Positions 1-4,732 of a stretch of DNA of 15,178 nt are shown in pieces. The notes beneath the pieces were generated by a model that was not told the origin of the DNA, searched no databases, and was given only the letters and a program-made list of their open reading frames with translations. Numbering within the stretch: the first letter of the stretch is position 1; each line of letters opens with the position of its first letter. Both the position numbers and the translations under genes were made by a program. The DNA lies in NCBI GenBank assembly GCA_049591635.1, contig JBAWFF010000365.1:1-15178 (forward strand), read 5' to 3'. Source of the DNA: DATFDN01 sp049591635 (GTDB lineage Bacteria > Pseudomonadota > Alphaproteobacteria > Acetobacterales > Acetobacteraceae).

Positions 1-60
1 GTCGATCCGCCCGAGGCGCGCGCTCCCTCGGGCGGTTTGCGCCCGGCGCCGATACGATGA
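1..60 (+). CDS. tsaB: Probable TsaB, 3' end only (tRNA t6A synthesis)
   Basis: An open frame enters from the left edge and stops at the TGA at 58-60. The 19 residues seen, with a core reading PPEARAPSGGLRPAP, resemble the short C-terminal tail of alphaproteobacterial TsaB, the partner of TsaD in threonylcarbamoyl-adenosine (t6A) modification of tRNA. The assignment rests mainly on context: the stop overlaps the start of rimI as ATGA, and tsaB-rimI is a common adjacent pair in bacteria. No catalytic part is visible, so the identity is inferred rather than shown. The ATGA junction implies translational coupling to rimI. Confidence 0.55.
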   Translation, partial: VDPPEARAPSGGLRPAPIR

Positions 61-482
61 GATCGGCGTACCCGGCACACGCCGCCGCGCTGGCCGCGAT
101 CCACGCCGCTGCTTTTCCACCGGCGACAGCGTGGGATGAGCAAGCCTTCGCTGGCCAACTTGCCTCGCCAGGAGTCTTCGGCTGGGTCGCGTCCGCCGGC
201 GCCCTGATCCTCGCGAGGGTCGCGGCCGACGAGGCGGAGATCCTGACGCTGGCGGTTGTCCCGTGGGCCCGTCGTCGCGGCCTTGCCAAGGCCCTGGTAG
301 GCCGGGCGATGTGGCAGGCCGCCAAGCTTGGAGCCTCGGTAATGTTCCTCGAGGTCGCGGAGACAAACGTGGCCGCGCTGTCACTTTATACCGGGATAGG
401 ATTCCGGCCCGCCGGACGACGGAAGCGCTATTATGCCGATGGAATGGATGCGCTGTTACTCAAGGCGATAATAAATAGTTGA
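57..482 (+). CDS. rimI: RimI, ribosomal protein S18-alanine N-acetyltransferase
   Basis: The product is a 141-residue GNAT-fold acetyltransferase, the usual RimI length. RimI acetylates the N-terminal alanine of ribosomal protein S18 using acetyl-CoA in the cytosol. The acetyl-CoA-binding motif A is visible as LTLAVVPWARRRGLAKAL (about residues 63-80), with the RRRGLA phosphate-binding turn. A LEV strand with Glu99 is followed twelve residues later by Tyr111 in a SLYTGIGF segment; this Glu/Tyr spacing matches the catalytic pair of enteric RimI. The C-terminal RKRYYADGMDALLL segment matches the family's YY...DA ending. The ATG at 57 overlaps the upstream stop and has no separate Shine-Dalgarno, as expected for a coupled gene. 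The usual EVRxSN is EVAETN here. Family is confident; substrate is by family. Confidence 0.88.
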   Translation: MRSAYPAHAAALAAIHAAAFPPATAWDEQAFAGQLASPGVFGWVASAGALILARVAADEAEILTLAVVPWARRRGLAKALVGRAMWQAAKLGASVMFLEVAETNVAALSLYTGIGFRPAGRRKRYYADGMDALLLKAIINS

Positions 483-508
483 CGCGGGGTGTCTTTGCCC
501 GTTATCAA
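479..508 (+). promoter_or_regulatory. Candidate sigma-70 promoter for the PEP-CTERM gene
   Basis: TTGACG (479-484) and TATCAA (503-508) are separated by 18 bases. These match the -35 consensus at 5 of 6 positions and the -10 at 4 of 6. The -35 box overlaps the rimI stop codon. A transcript starting near 515 would have an untranslated leader of about 105 bases. Prediction from sequence only. Confidence 0.4.
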
Positions 509-571
509 TTCGCCGGAAGATTACCGTCGTACTCACGCAATCGTGGATCGCGGCGGTCCTGAAAAGTCGGT

Positions 572-595
572 AAGGTGGCTGCCCTACTCCACCTT
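572..595 (+). promoter_or_regulatory. Hairpin in the 5' leader of the PEP-CTERM gene
   Basis: AAGGTGG (572-578) and CCACCTT (589-595) form a perfect 7-bp inverted repeat around a 10-base loop. It ends 10 bases before the Shine-Dalgarno AAAGGAG (606-612), which lies 7 bases from the ATG at 620. The right arm sequence CCACCTT could also pair partly with the AAGG of the Shine-Dalgarno, so this leader may have two folds. There is no T-run, so it is not a terminator. A regulatory role is inference. Confidence 0.4.
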
Positions 596-619
596 GGGTG
601 GGGATAAAGGAGAATCACT

Positions 620-1516
620 ATGGCTTCCAGGCACTTGCTCGCCGGAACAGTCCTGGCCGCCGCCGCGACGATGGCGATGGCACAAGGCGCCCGCGCGATG
701 CCGTACGCCACCGCTCAGAACGTGATCACCAACATTTCGATCACGACGTCACTGGGGAATATCCCGAACAATACGGGCTCGTCGCAGTTCGCGACCGATG
801 CCGCGCAGTTCGACGGGCTTGCTCCGAGCGGGCACACCGCCACCGGGGCAATCGACGCCTTGGTCGATGCGCCGCAGGCGACAACAGGCGCGGGGCCGTT
901 CCCTGGCCAGAACGACTTCACCGCGAACGCGGGAAAGCTGATCGGCATGATCGGCTCGCGTAGTGACGCGATCATCACTGCCGGCGGGGCGGGCACGGTT
1001 AACGCCGACAACGTCGCCGAATCGCGCGGCAATGCACTCGCCAGCGCCTCAGCCACCGACTCGGCGTCGATCAGCTTCGATTTGGCGAGCACGGGGTCGA
1101 TCATATTCTCCTTCAACGACGCAATCTTCCTTGAGGCCTCCACGAGTCTCCCGGGGGAGAGCGCGAACAGCTTCATCCACGACGACTTTACCGTCACGGA
1201 TTCAATGGGAAATACGGTGTTCGAGTTCTCGCCGAACGGCACTGGTCCCGGCCCGATATTCGGCGGCAACGCGATCTCCGACCCGTTCAATCTTCAGGTC
1301 AGCGCGAGTTCGATCGGTGGAACCCCGCCCGACCGCAAAATCACCAACTCAGGCCTGTTCAGCGCCAGGAGCGATTTGTTGCCTGCAGGATCCTACAACA
1401 TCATCGTGACATCCTCCAGCAACGCTGCGATCAGGCCGGTTCCGGAACCCGCTTCATTCGCCCTGCTAGGTGTCGGCCTCCTCGGCCTCGGACTCGTGCG
1501 CCGCCGTCGGAGTTAA
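620..1516 (+). CDS. PEP-CTERM sorting-domain exported protein
   Basis: The 298-residue product carries both ends of an exosortase substrate. At the N-terminus is a signal peptide with hydrophobic core LLAGTVLAAAATMAMA and a likely cleavage after GARA (residues 23-26). At the C-terminus is VPEPAS (residues 274-279), then a hydrophobic stretch (280-293), then RRRRS. PEP-CTERM proteins are exported, cleaved near the PEP motif and anchored or released by exosortase, usually in bacteria making exopolysaccharide. The body is Ser/Thr/Ala/Gly/Asn-rich with few charges and no cysteine. Its central and late parts (NVAESRG, SISFDLAS, ISDPFNLQVSAS) resemble the PEP-CTERM subfamily labelled EDSAP-1 in databases, recalled rather than tested. 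The ATG has a strong Shine-Dalgarno (AAAGGAG, 7-base spacing), and a terminator follows at 1542-1563, so it is probably transcribed alone. No exosortase is in the window. Confidence 0.88.
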   Translation: MASRHLLAGTVLAAAATMAMAQGARAMPYATAQNVITNISITTSLGNIPNNTGSSQFATDAAQFDGLAPSGHTATGAIDALVDAPQATTGAGPFPGQNDFTANAGKLIGMIGSRSDAIITAGGAGTVNADNVAESRGNALASASATDSASISFDLASTGSIIFSFNDAIFLEASTSLPGESANSFIHDDFTVTDSMGNTVFEFSPNGTGPGPIFGGNAISDPFNLQVSASSIGGTPPDRKITNSGLFSARSDLLPAGSYNIIVTSSSNAAIRPVPEPASFALLGVGLLGLGLVRRRRS

Positions 1517-1540
1517 TCTCCTTCCCTCAGAGTAAGAGAT

Positions 1541-1574
1541 GCGGCGCCCCATTTGGGGCGCCGTTTTCGTTTGT
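1541..1574 (+). terminator. Rho-independent terminator after the PEP-CTERM gene
   Basis: CGGCGCCCC (1542-1550) and GGGGCGCCG (1555-1563) form a perfect 9-bp stem with an ATTT loop. It is followed at once by TTTTCGTTTGT. This is the clearest intrinsic terminator in the window. It lies 25 bases after the PEP-CTERM stop codon and separates that gene from the downstream acyltransferase. Confidence 0.92.
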
Positions 1575-1698
1575 GCTCTTTCTCGCGGGCCGTTGCTTCA
1601 CGCGCCCATTTCCTTCTCCATGCTATTTTAGCGTTAATCAAACGTTACTAGCGCACCCTGTACTTTTGCCTTGACTCTCATCAGCGTGATCATTCTCC

Positions 1699-1704
1699 TA
1701 CAAT
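1699..1704 (+). promoter_or_regulatory. Candidate -10 box for the exosortase-type acyltransferase
   Basis: TACAAT (1699-1704) matches the -10 consensus at 5 of 6 positions, in an AT-richer stretch (about 1615-1710) after the PEP-CTERM terminator. TTGACT lies at 1671-1676, but the 22-base gap is too long for a standard sigma-70 pair, so the -35 is unresolved and activator-assisted initiation is possible. The acyltransferase must have its own promoter because a strong terminator precedes it. Weak prediction. Confidence 0.3.
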
Positions 1705-1711
1705 CGTGATC

Positions 1712-1734
1712 GGCGGCAAAGGGAACTTTCCGCC
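1712..1734 (+). promoter_or_regulatory. GNRA-capped hairpin in the acyltransferase leader
   Basis: GGCGG (1712-1716) pairs with CCGCC (1730-1734), and AAAG (1718-1721) pairs with CTTT (1726-1729). One bulged C sits at 1717 and the loop is GGAA, a GNRA tetraloop. The hairpin ends 10 bases before the Shine-Dalgarno AAGGGAG (1745-1751). No T-run follows. It is a stable leader element whose function is unknown. Confidence 0.4.
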
Positions 1735-1760
1735 CGAAGCGTTCAAGGGAGTGATTGGGC

Positions 1761-2441
1761 ATGACGGACTGTCTCAGTCTGATCAACGCGATGCGTTGCG
1801 ATTTTTCCGTCGAACTCGTTACCTCGATCGACACGCTGCGAGAGGCCCAGCGGCTCCGCTACCAGGTATTCTGCGAGGAACGCGGCGTCCTCCCCGGCCA
1901 TGACGGGATCGAGAGTGACGAATATGATCCGCGCTGCCGCCACGTCGTCCTGCGCCGCCGGTCCAACCGGGAATTGGTGGGAACCGTCCGCGTGATCACC
2001 GCCGCGACAGACGGCCCTTGGGCCCATCTGCCGATGCAGCGCGTTTGCGACCCCGTTTTCCTCCGCGACCTGCCGATCGCCACCACGGGGGAGGTCTCAC
2101 GCTTTGCCCTCGCCCCCGGTCGGCATTCCCCCAGCGGCAAGTCCGACCTCCTGCTTCGCCTAGCCCTAATGCAGGGCATCCTGCGAATCAGCCGCGACCT
2201 GCGGTTGACACATTGGTGCGCGGGAATGGAGCAAAGCCTGCTACGCTTGCTGCGCTTCAACGCGATTCGTTATGAGCCGGTCGGCCCGGTCATAGACTAC
2301 CACGGGCTACGCCAGCCCGCGGTGGGGGTCATCGACGCGATCCTGGCGACAGTGCGGCGGGAACGACCGGCGATCTGGGACTACGTTACCGAGTTCGGGA
2401 AGCTCGCCCCCATTCCGAATCAGGAGCGCCTTGCCGCCTGA
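1761..2441 (+). CDS. PEP-CTERM/exosortase-associated LuxI-like acyltransferase
   Basis: The 226-residue product belongs to the GNAT/LuxI-like acyltransferases that accompany exosortase systems; their acyl product is not established. Residues conserved with acyl-homoserine-lactone synthases are visible: Arg33 and Phe37 in LRYQVFCEERG, Asp53 and Asp56 in SDEYDPRCRH, Arg77 in GTVRVI, and Glu111/Arg114 in the ExxR of GEVSRFAL. The Trp of classical LuxI after the first motif is absent. The ATG at 1761 is preferred over the in-frame TTG at 1755, because the Shine-Dalgarno AAGGGAG (1745-1751) lies 9 bases from the ATG but only 3 from the TTG. It follows a PEP-CTERM substrate gene with its own leader between, and it converges on the TusA-like gene. 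Quorum-signal synthesis is possible but not shown. Confidence 0.8.
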   Translation: MTDCLSLINAMRCDFSVELVTSIDTLREAQRLRYQVFCEERGVLPGHDGIESDEYDPRCRHVVLRRRSNRELVGTVRVITAATDGPWAHLPMQRVCDPVFLRDLPIATTGEVSRFALAPGRHSPSGKSDLLLRLALMQGILRISRDLRLTHWCAGMEQSLLRLLRFNAIRYEPVGPVIDYHGLRQPAVGVIDAILATVRRERPAIWDYVTEFGKLAPIPNQERLAA

Positions 2442-2443
2442 TC

Positions 2444-2464
2444 GCGCCGGCCTAACGCCGGCGC
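2444..2464. terminator. Possible bidirectional terminator hairpin between convergent genes
   Basis: GCGCCGGC (2444-2451) and GCCGGCGC (2457-2464) form a perfect 8-bp stem with a CTAAC loop. It sits between the acyltransferase stop (2441) and the TusA-like stop (2452-2454), which lies in the loop. There is no T-run on either side, so it is at best a weak intrinsic terminator. Confidence 0.4.
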
Positions 2465-2685
2465 AGCCATAGGCTGGTGACCCCATCGGCGCCGGTATCC
2501 TGCGCCAGCACTTCATGTCCCTGCTCCATCGCGGCGCGGGGCACGTTGGCCACTGGCTCGGTCCCCCGCAGCCGCACCAGCAGGGTTTGCCCCGGCGCGA
2601 GCCGATCCAGGGCAAGTCGGGTCCGCACGAAGGTCATCGGGCAGACCTCCGCGGTGATATCGAGTTGTTGATCGGGTTCCTGCAT
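2452..2685 (-). CDS. TusA-family sulfur-carrier protein
   Basis: The 77-residue protein has the single-domain TusA fold length. The family CPxP-like signature appears as AEVCPMTFVRTRLALDRL (from about residue 12), with the persulfide-carrying cysteine at Cys15, followed by the strand PGQTLLVRLRG. Members relay sulfur as a cysteine persulfide for tRNA thiolation, molybdenum cofactor or sulfur metabolism in the cytosol. The second residue of the usual CPxPxxxxk is kept, but the second Pro is replaced by Thr, as in many alphaproteobacterial paralogues, so it may not be the tRNA-specific TusA. It is transcribed toward the acyltransferase and divergently from mucR. No partner sulfur-transfer gene is nearby. 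The Shine-Dalgarno upstream of the ATG (2685) is poor. Confidence 0.8.
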   Translation of the reverse strand: MQEPDQQLDITAEVCPMTFVRTRLALDRLAPGQTLLVRLRGTEPVANVPRAAMEQGHEVLAQDTGADGVTSLWLRRR

Positions 2686-2791
2686 TGGGCGGATTTATTC
2701 GGCCGCTACTTGACAAGCAACTATACATTGCGAAATCTGTTCATCATAGTGTAAGAAGAGTCGCCAGTTCTCCGATCCGAAAGGCATTGCG
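2686..2791. promoter_or_regulatory. AT-rich divergent promoter region, TusA-like / mucR
   Basis: This 106-base spacer is markedly AT-richer than its surroundings. It holds a perfect -35 box TTGACA (2710-2715) facing mucR, but the 17-base spacing gives only a poor -10 (AAATCT, 2733-2738). On the other strand TATAGT (complement of 2720-2725) could be a -10 for the TusA-like gene. The mucR Shine-Dalgarno is GAAAGG (2779-2784), 7 bases from its ATG. MucR/Ros proteins bind AT-rich DNA and commonly autoregulate, so this is a likely self-binding site (inference). Confidence 0.4.
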
Positions 2792-3205
2792 ATGGCCGAG
2801 AGTCCGGCGAACCAGACCGTGCTGGGGCTGACAGCGCAGATCGTTGCCGCCCATGTGTCTAACAATCCGGTCTCGCCGGAGGCTCTCCCGGCATTGATCC
2901 ATGAGGTCTACAAGACCTTGTCGGGGGTCGGCCGGGAACCACCGGCGCCGGAACGGCCGCAGCCCGCCGTGCCGGTGAAAAGATCCGTCTTTCCCGACTA
3001 CATCGTCTGCCTGGAAGACGGCAAGAAGCTCAAGATGCTGAAGCGGCACCTGAAGACTGCGTATAACCTTAGCCCCGAGCAGTATCGCGATCGCTGGGGA
3101 TTGTCGTCGGACTATCCGATGGTGGCACCCAACTACGCGCGCCATCGCTCCTCGCTCGCCAAGAAGATCGGCCTCGGAACCAAGCCCCGCGCCGGCCGCA
3201 AGTAG
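2792..3205 (+). CDS. mucR: MucR/Ros-family zinc-finger-type transcriptional regulator
   Basis: The 137-residue protein is a MucR/Ros regulator, an alphaproteobacterial DNA-binding family controlling exopolysaccharide, motility and cell-surface genes. The N-terminal half (LTAQIVAAHVSNN and on) is the oligomerisation region, followed by a Pro-rich linker (about 49-62). The DNA-binding domain runs from DYIVCLEDGKKLKMLKRHL to YPMVAPNYARHRSSLAKK. Zinc ligands at the Ros positions are Cys73, Asp76 and His86; the fourth position (residue 90), usually His, is Ala here (HLKTAYN). Some MucR homologues are known to fold without zinc, so function need not be lost. The C-terminus is basic (KPRAGRK). It stands alone between the divergent TusA-like gene and the Fur-type gene. 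The exosortase-type genes just upstream are candidate targets (inference). Confidence 0.9.
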   Translation: MAESPANQTVLGLTAQIVAAHVSNNPVSPEALPALIHEVYKTLSGVGREPPAPERPQPAVPVKRSVFPDYIVCLEDGKKLKMLKRHLKTAYNLSPEQYRDRWGLSSDYPMVAPNYARHRSSLAKKIGLGTKPRAGRK

Positions 3206-3206
3206 C

Positions 3207-3229
3207 GCCCGGGCCCCGCCAACCCGGGC
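3207..3229 (+). terminator. Possible terminator-like hairpin after mucR
   Basis: GCCCGGG (3207-3213) and CCCGGGC (3223-3229) form a 7-bp GC stem with a 9-base loop, starting two bases after the mucR stop codon. No T-run follows, so it may protect the 3' end or act with Rho rather than being a true intrinsic terminator. Confidence 0.4.
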
Positions 3230-3248
3230 CGGGCTGTCATTGGACACG

Positions 3249-3268
3249 CCTAGCCGGTATCGGCTAGG
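3249..3268. promoter_or_regulatory. Perfect 20-bp palindromic element upstream of the Fur-family gene
   Basis: CCTAGCCG (3249-3256) and CGGCTAGG (3261-3268) are perfect inverted arms around GTAT. The element ends 17 bases before the Fur-type ATG (3286) and 7 bases before its Shine-Dalgarno GAGGGG (3276-3281). It could be an operator (autoregulation by the Fur-type protein would be natural) or an RNA hairpin next to the ribosome site. It does not resemble the AT-rich Fur, Mur or Irr boxes known to me. The dyad is seen; its role is inference. Confidence 0.45.
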
Positions 3269-3285
3269 TACTGGCGAGGGGTCGG

Positions 3286-3771
3286 ATGGAATCGCGCATC
3301 GAGCGCCTATGCATCGAACAAGGCCTGAAGATGACCGGGCAACGTCGGGTCATCGCTCGGGTTCTGTCGGAGGCGTCGGACCATCCGGACGTGGAGGAGC
3401 TTTATCGTCGGGCGAGCGCGCTCGACAGCCGTATCTCCATCGCCACCGTCTATCGCGCGGTCCGGCTGCTGGAGGAGAAGGGTATCCTGGAGCGCCGCGA
3501 CTTCGGCGGCGGACGTGCCCGCTACGAGCCGACCGAGCACGGGAACCACTACCACCTCATCGATGTCGAGACCGGCAAGGTCATCGAATTCCAGGACCCG
3601 GAGCATGAACGGCTGATGCAAACGATCGCCAGGCGCCTCGGCTTCGACCTGGTTTCGCTCCGGCTGGAGTTGTTCGGTCGCCGGCGCGTGCCCGTCCCCC
3701 GCGCGCGGGAGACCGCGTCCTTCGCCGAAGACGACCGCGACAGTTCGGGCCGGGATCAGGCCTCGCGATGA
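3286..3771 (+). CDS. Fur-family metalloregulator (alphaproteobacterial Fur/Mur type)
   Basis: The 161-residue product is a Fur-superfamily repressor sensing a divalent metal (Fe or Mn) or a metal-linked signal. The winged-helix domain covers about residues 1-80, with GLKMTGQRRVIARVL, HPDVEELYRRA and the recognition-helix segment SIATVYRAVRLLEEKGI. The dimerisation/metal domain begins near residue 84, with HGNHYHLIDVETGKVIEF; the classical HHDHLI is HYH here, with Tyr89 replacing Asp. There is no CxxC structural zinc motif, which fits the alphaproteobacterial Fur/Mur subgroup. After residue 131 comes a 30-residue Arg/Pro then Asp/Ser-rich tail that looks disordered. The start has GAGGGG four bases upstream. 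The stop overlaps the olsB start as ATGA, so the two are co-translated. Whether it senses iron or manganese cannot be read from sequence. Confidence 0.87.
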   Translation: MESRIERLCIEQGLKMTGQRRVIARVLSEASDHPDVEELYRRASALDSRISIATVYRAVRLLEEKGILERRDFGGGRARYEPTEHGNHYHLIDVETGKVIEFQDPEHERLMQTIARRLGFDLVSLRLELFGRRRVPVPRARETASFAEDDRDSSGRDQASR

Positions 3772-4604
3772 CCGTCCAGCAGCCGATCGGGGCGCCCGCC
3801 GAACCTGGTACGGGCTTCCCGGAACTGCGCGCGGGCAATCTTGGCGTCCGCCTCGCCGTGACGCCGGTCGAGATCGACGCCGTGCAGGCGCTGCGTTTTC
3901 GCGTCTTCTACGGCGAGATGGGGGCGGTCCCAGGCGCCGAAGCCGCCGCGACCAGCCGCGACCGCGACTCCTATGATTTCGCCGCCGACCATTTGCTGGT
4001 GATCGATCATGCGATCGGCCCTGGCGCGGAGGGAGTGGTCGGTACCTACCGACTGATCCAGCGTGAGGCGGCGGCCAAGCTCGGCGGCTTCTACACCGCG
4101 TCGGAATACGATATCGGCGCGATCGAACGCTTCCCCGGCCGGCTGCTGGAGCTTGGCCGCTCCTGCGTCGACGCCGCCTATCGCAACCGGGTGGTGATGC
4201 AGCTCCTCTGGCGTGGCATCGCCGCCTACGTGTTCGAGTACCAGATCGACCTTATGTTCGGCTGCGCCAGCCTTCCCGGCACCGATCCCGATGCCCTGGC
4301 GGTGGAACTGACGTACTTGTACGACAATCACCTGGCACCCCCCGCCCTGCGGCCCCGCGCGTTGGCGCAACGTTTCGTCGAGATGCGCCGCCTGCGCGCC
4401 ACGACCGTGGAGCCACGGCGCGCTTTCGCCCAGCTTCCCCCTCTCATCAAGGGGTATCTGCGGCTCGGCGGCTTTGTCGGCGACGGGGCGGTGATCGACG
4501 AGCAATTCAACACGACCGACGTGGCCATCGTCGTGAAGACCGATCTGGTGACCGACAAATATTACCGCCACTACGAGCGCCAACTGCGTGAGGCGCTCGA
4601 CTGA
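3768..4604 (+). CDS. olsB: OlsB-type L-ornithine N(alpha)-acyltransferase
   Basis: The 278-residue protein matches OlsB, the GNAT-fold enzyme that transfers a 3-hydroxyacyl chain from acyl carrier protein to ornithine, giving lyso-ornithine lipid at the inner membrane. Family landmarks in order are LRFRVFYGEMGA (42-53), DHLLVID (74-80), VVGTYRL (90-96), GGFYTASEYDI (106-116), LELGRSCVDAAYRN (127-140), LLWRGIAAYV (146-155), FGCASLPGTDP (164-174), LPPLIKGYLRLGG (223-235) and FNTTDV (247-252). Length is close to rhizobial OlsB. It is coupled to the Fur-type gene by ATGA overlap, so ornithine lipid synthesis may be tied to metal status (inference). The usual partner OlsA, a PlsC-like O-acyltransferase, is not in the window. 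Some homologues are labelled hemolysin or putative acyltransferase, so exact substrate is by family. Confidence 0.82.
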   Translation: MTVQQPIGAPAEPGTGFPELRAGNLGVRLAVTPVEIDAVQALRFRVFYGEMGAVPGAEAAATSRDRDSYDFAADHLLVIDHAIGPGAEGVVGTYRLIQREAAAKLGGFYTASEYDIGAIERFPGRLLELGRSCVDAAYRNRVVMQLLWRGIAAYVFEYQIDLMFGCASLPGTDPDALAVELTYLYDNHLAPPALRPRALAQRFVEMRRLRATTVEPRRAFAQLPPLIKGYLRLGGFVGDGAVIDEQFNTTDVAIVVKTDLVTDKYYRHYERQLREALD

Positions 4605-4619
4605 ATCCGGCGGTGCCCT

Positions 4620-4732
4620 CACCCGCCGCGCAAGAGCGCGGCGACCTCTCCCGAGGGGAGAGGTGTGAGACGCCCGACCGCTGCGCTTCTTCACCTCTCC
4701 CCTCGGGAGAGGTCGGCGCGGAGCGCCGGGTG
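4620..4732. repeat. Inverted pair of REP-like palindromic repeats
   Basis: Arm 1 (4620-4665) and arm 2 (4692-4732) are imperfect inverted copies of one unit. Both contain ACCTCTCCCGAGGGGAGAGG or its complement and both are bounded by CACCC/GGGTG. Each arm is itself palindromic: arm 1 contains CGCCGCGC-AAGA-GCGCGGCG (4624-4643) and ACCTCTCC/GGAGAGGT. A 26-base spacer lies between them. Units of this kind (CACCTCTCCC...GGGAGAGG) are common dispersed intergenic repeats in proteobacterial genomes, usually spread by RAYT-type enzymes. Only this pair is in the window, so dispersal cannot be checked here. The repeat lies between olsB and lnt and includes the likely lnt start codon. Confidence 0.8.

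Noticed and set aside
620..1516. Sigma-54 promoter for the PEP-CTERM gene, as found for some PEP-CTERM genes
   Set aside because: The only TGGCAC-like sequence nearby lies inside the coding region and no paired GC element is found in 483-619.
1625..1655. Possible lux-box-like operator upstream of the LuxI-like gene
   Set aside because: TAGCG and CGTTA are repeated here, but no CTG-N10-CAG type symmetry is present, so a lux box is not supported.
4613..4729. Upstream GTG start for lnt
   Set aside because: The added 39 residues would be translated from the palindromic repeat, have no Lnt-like sequence, and the GTG has no good Shine-Dalgarno; it remains possible but less likely.
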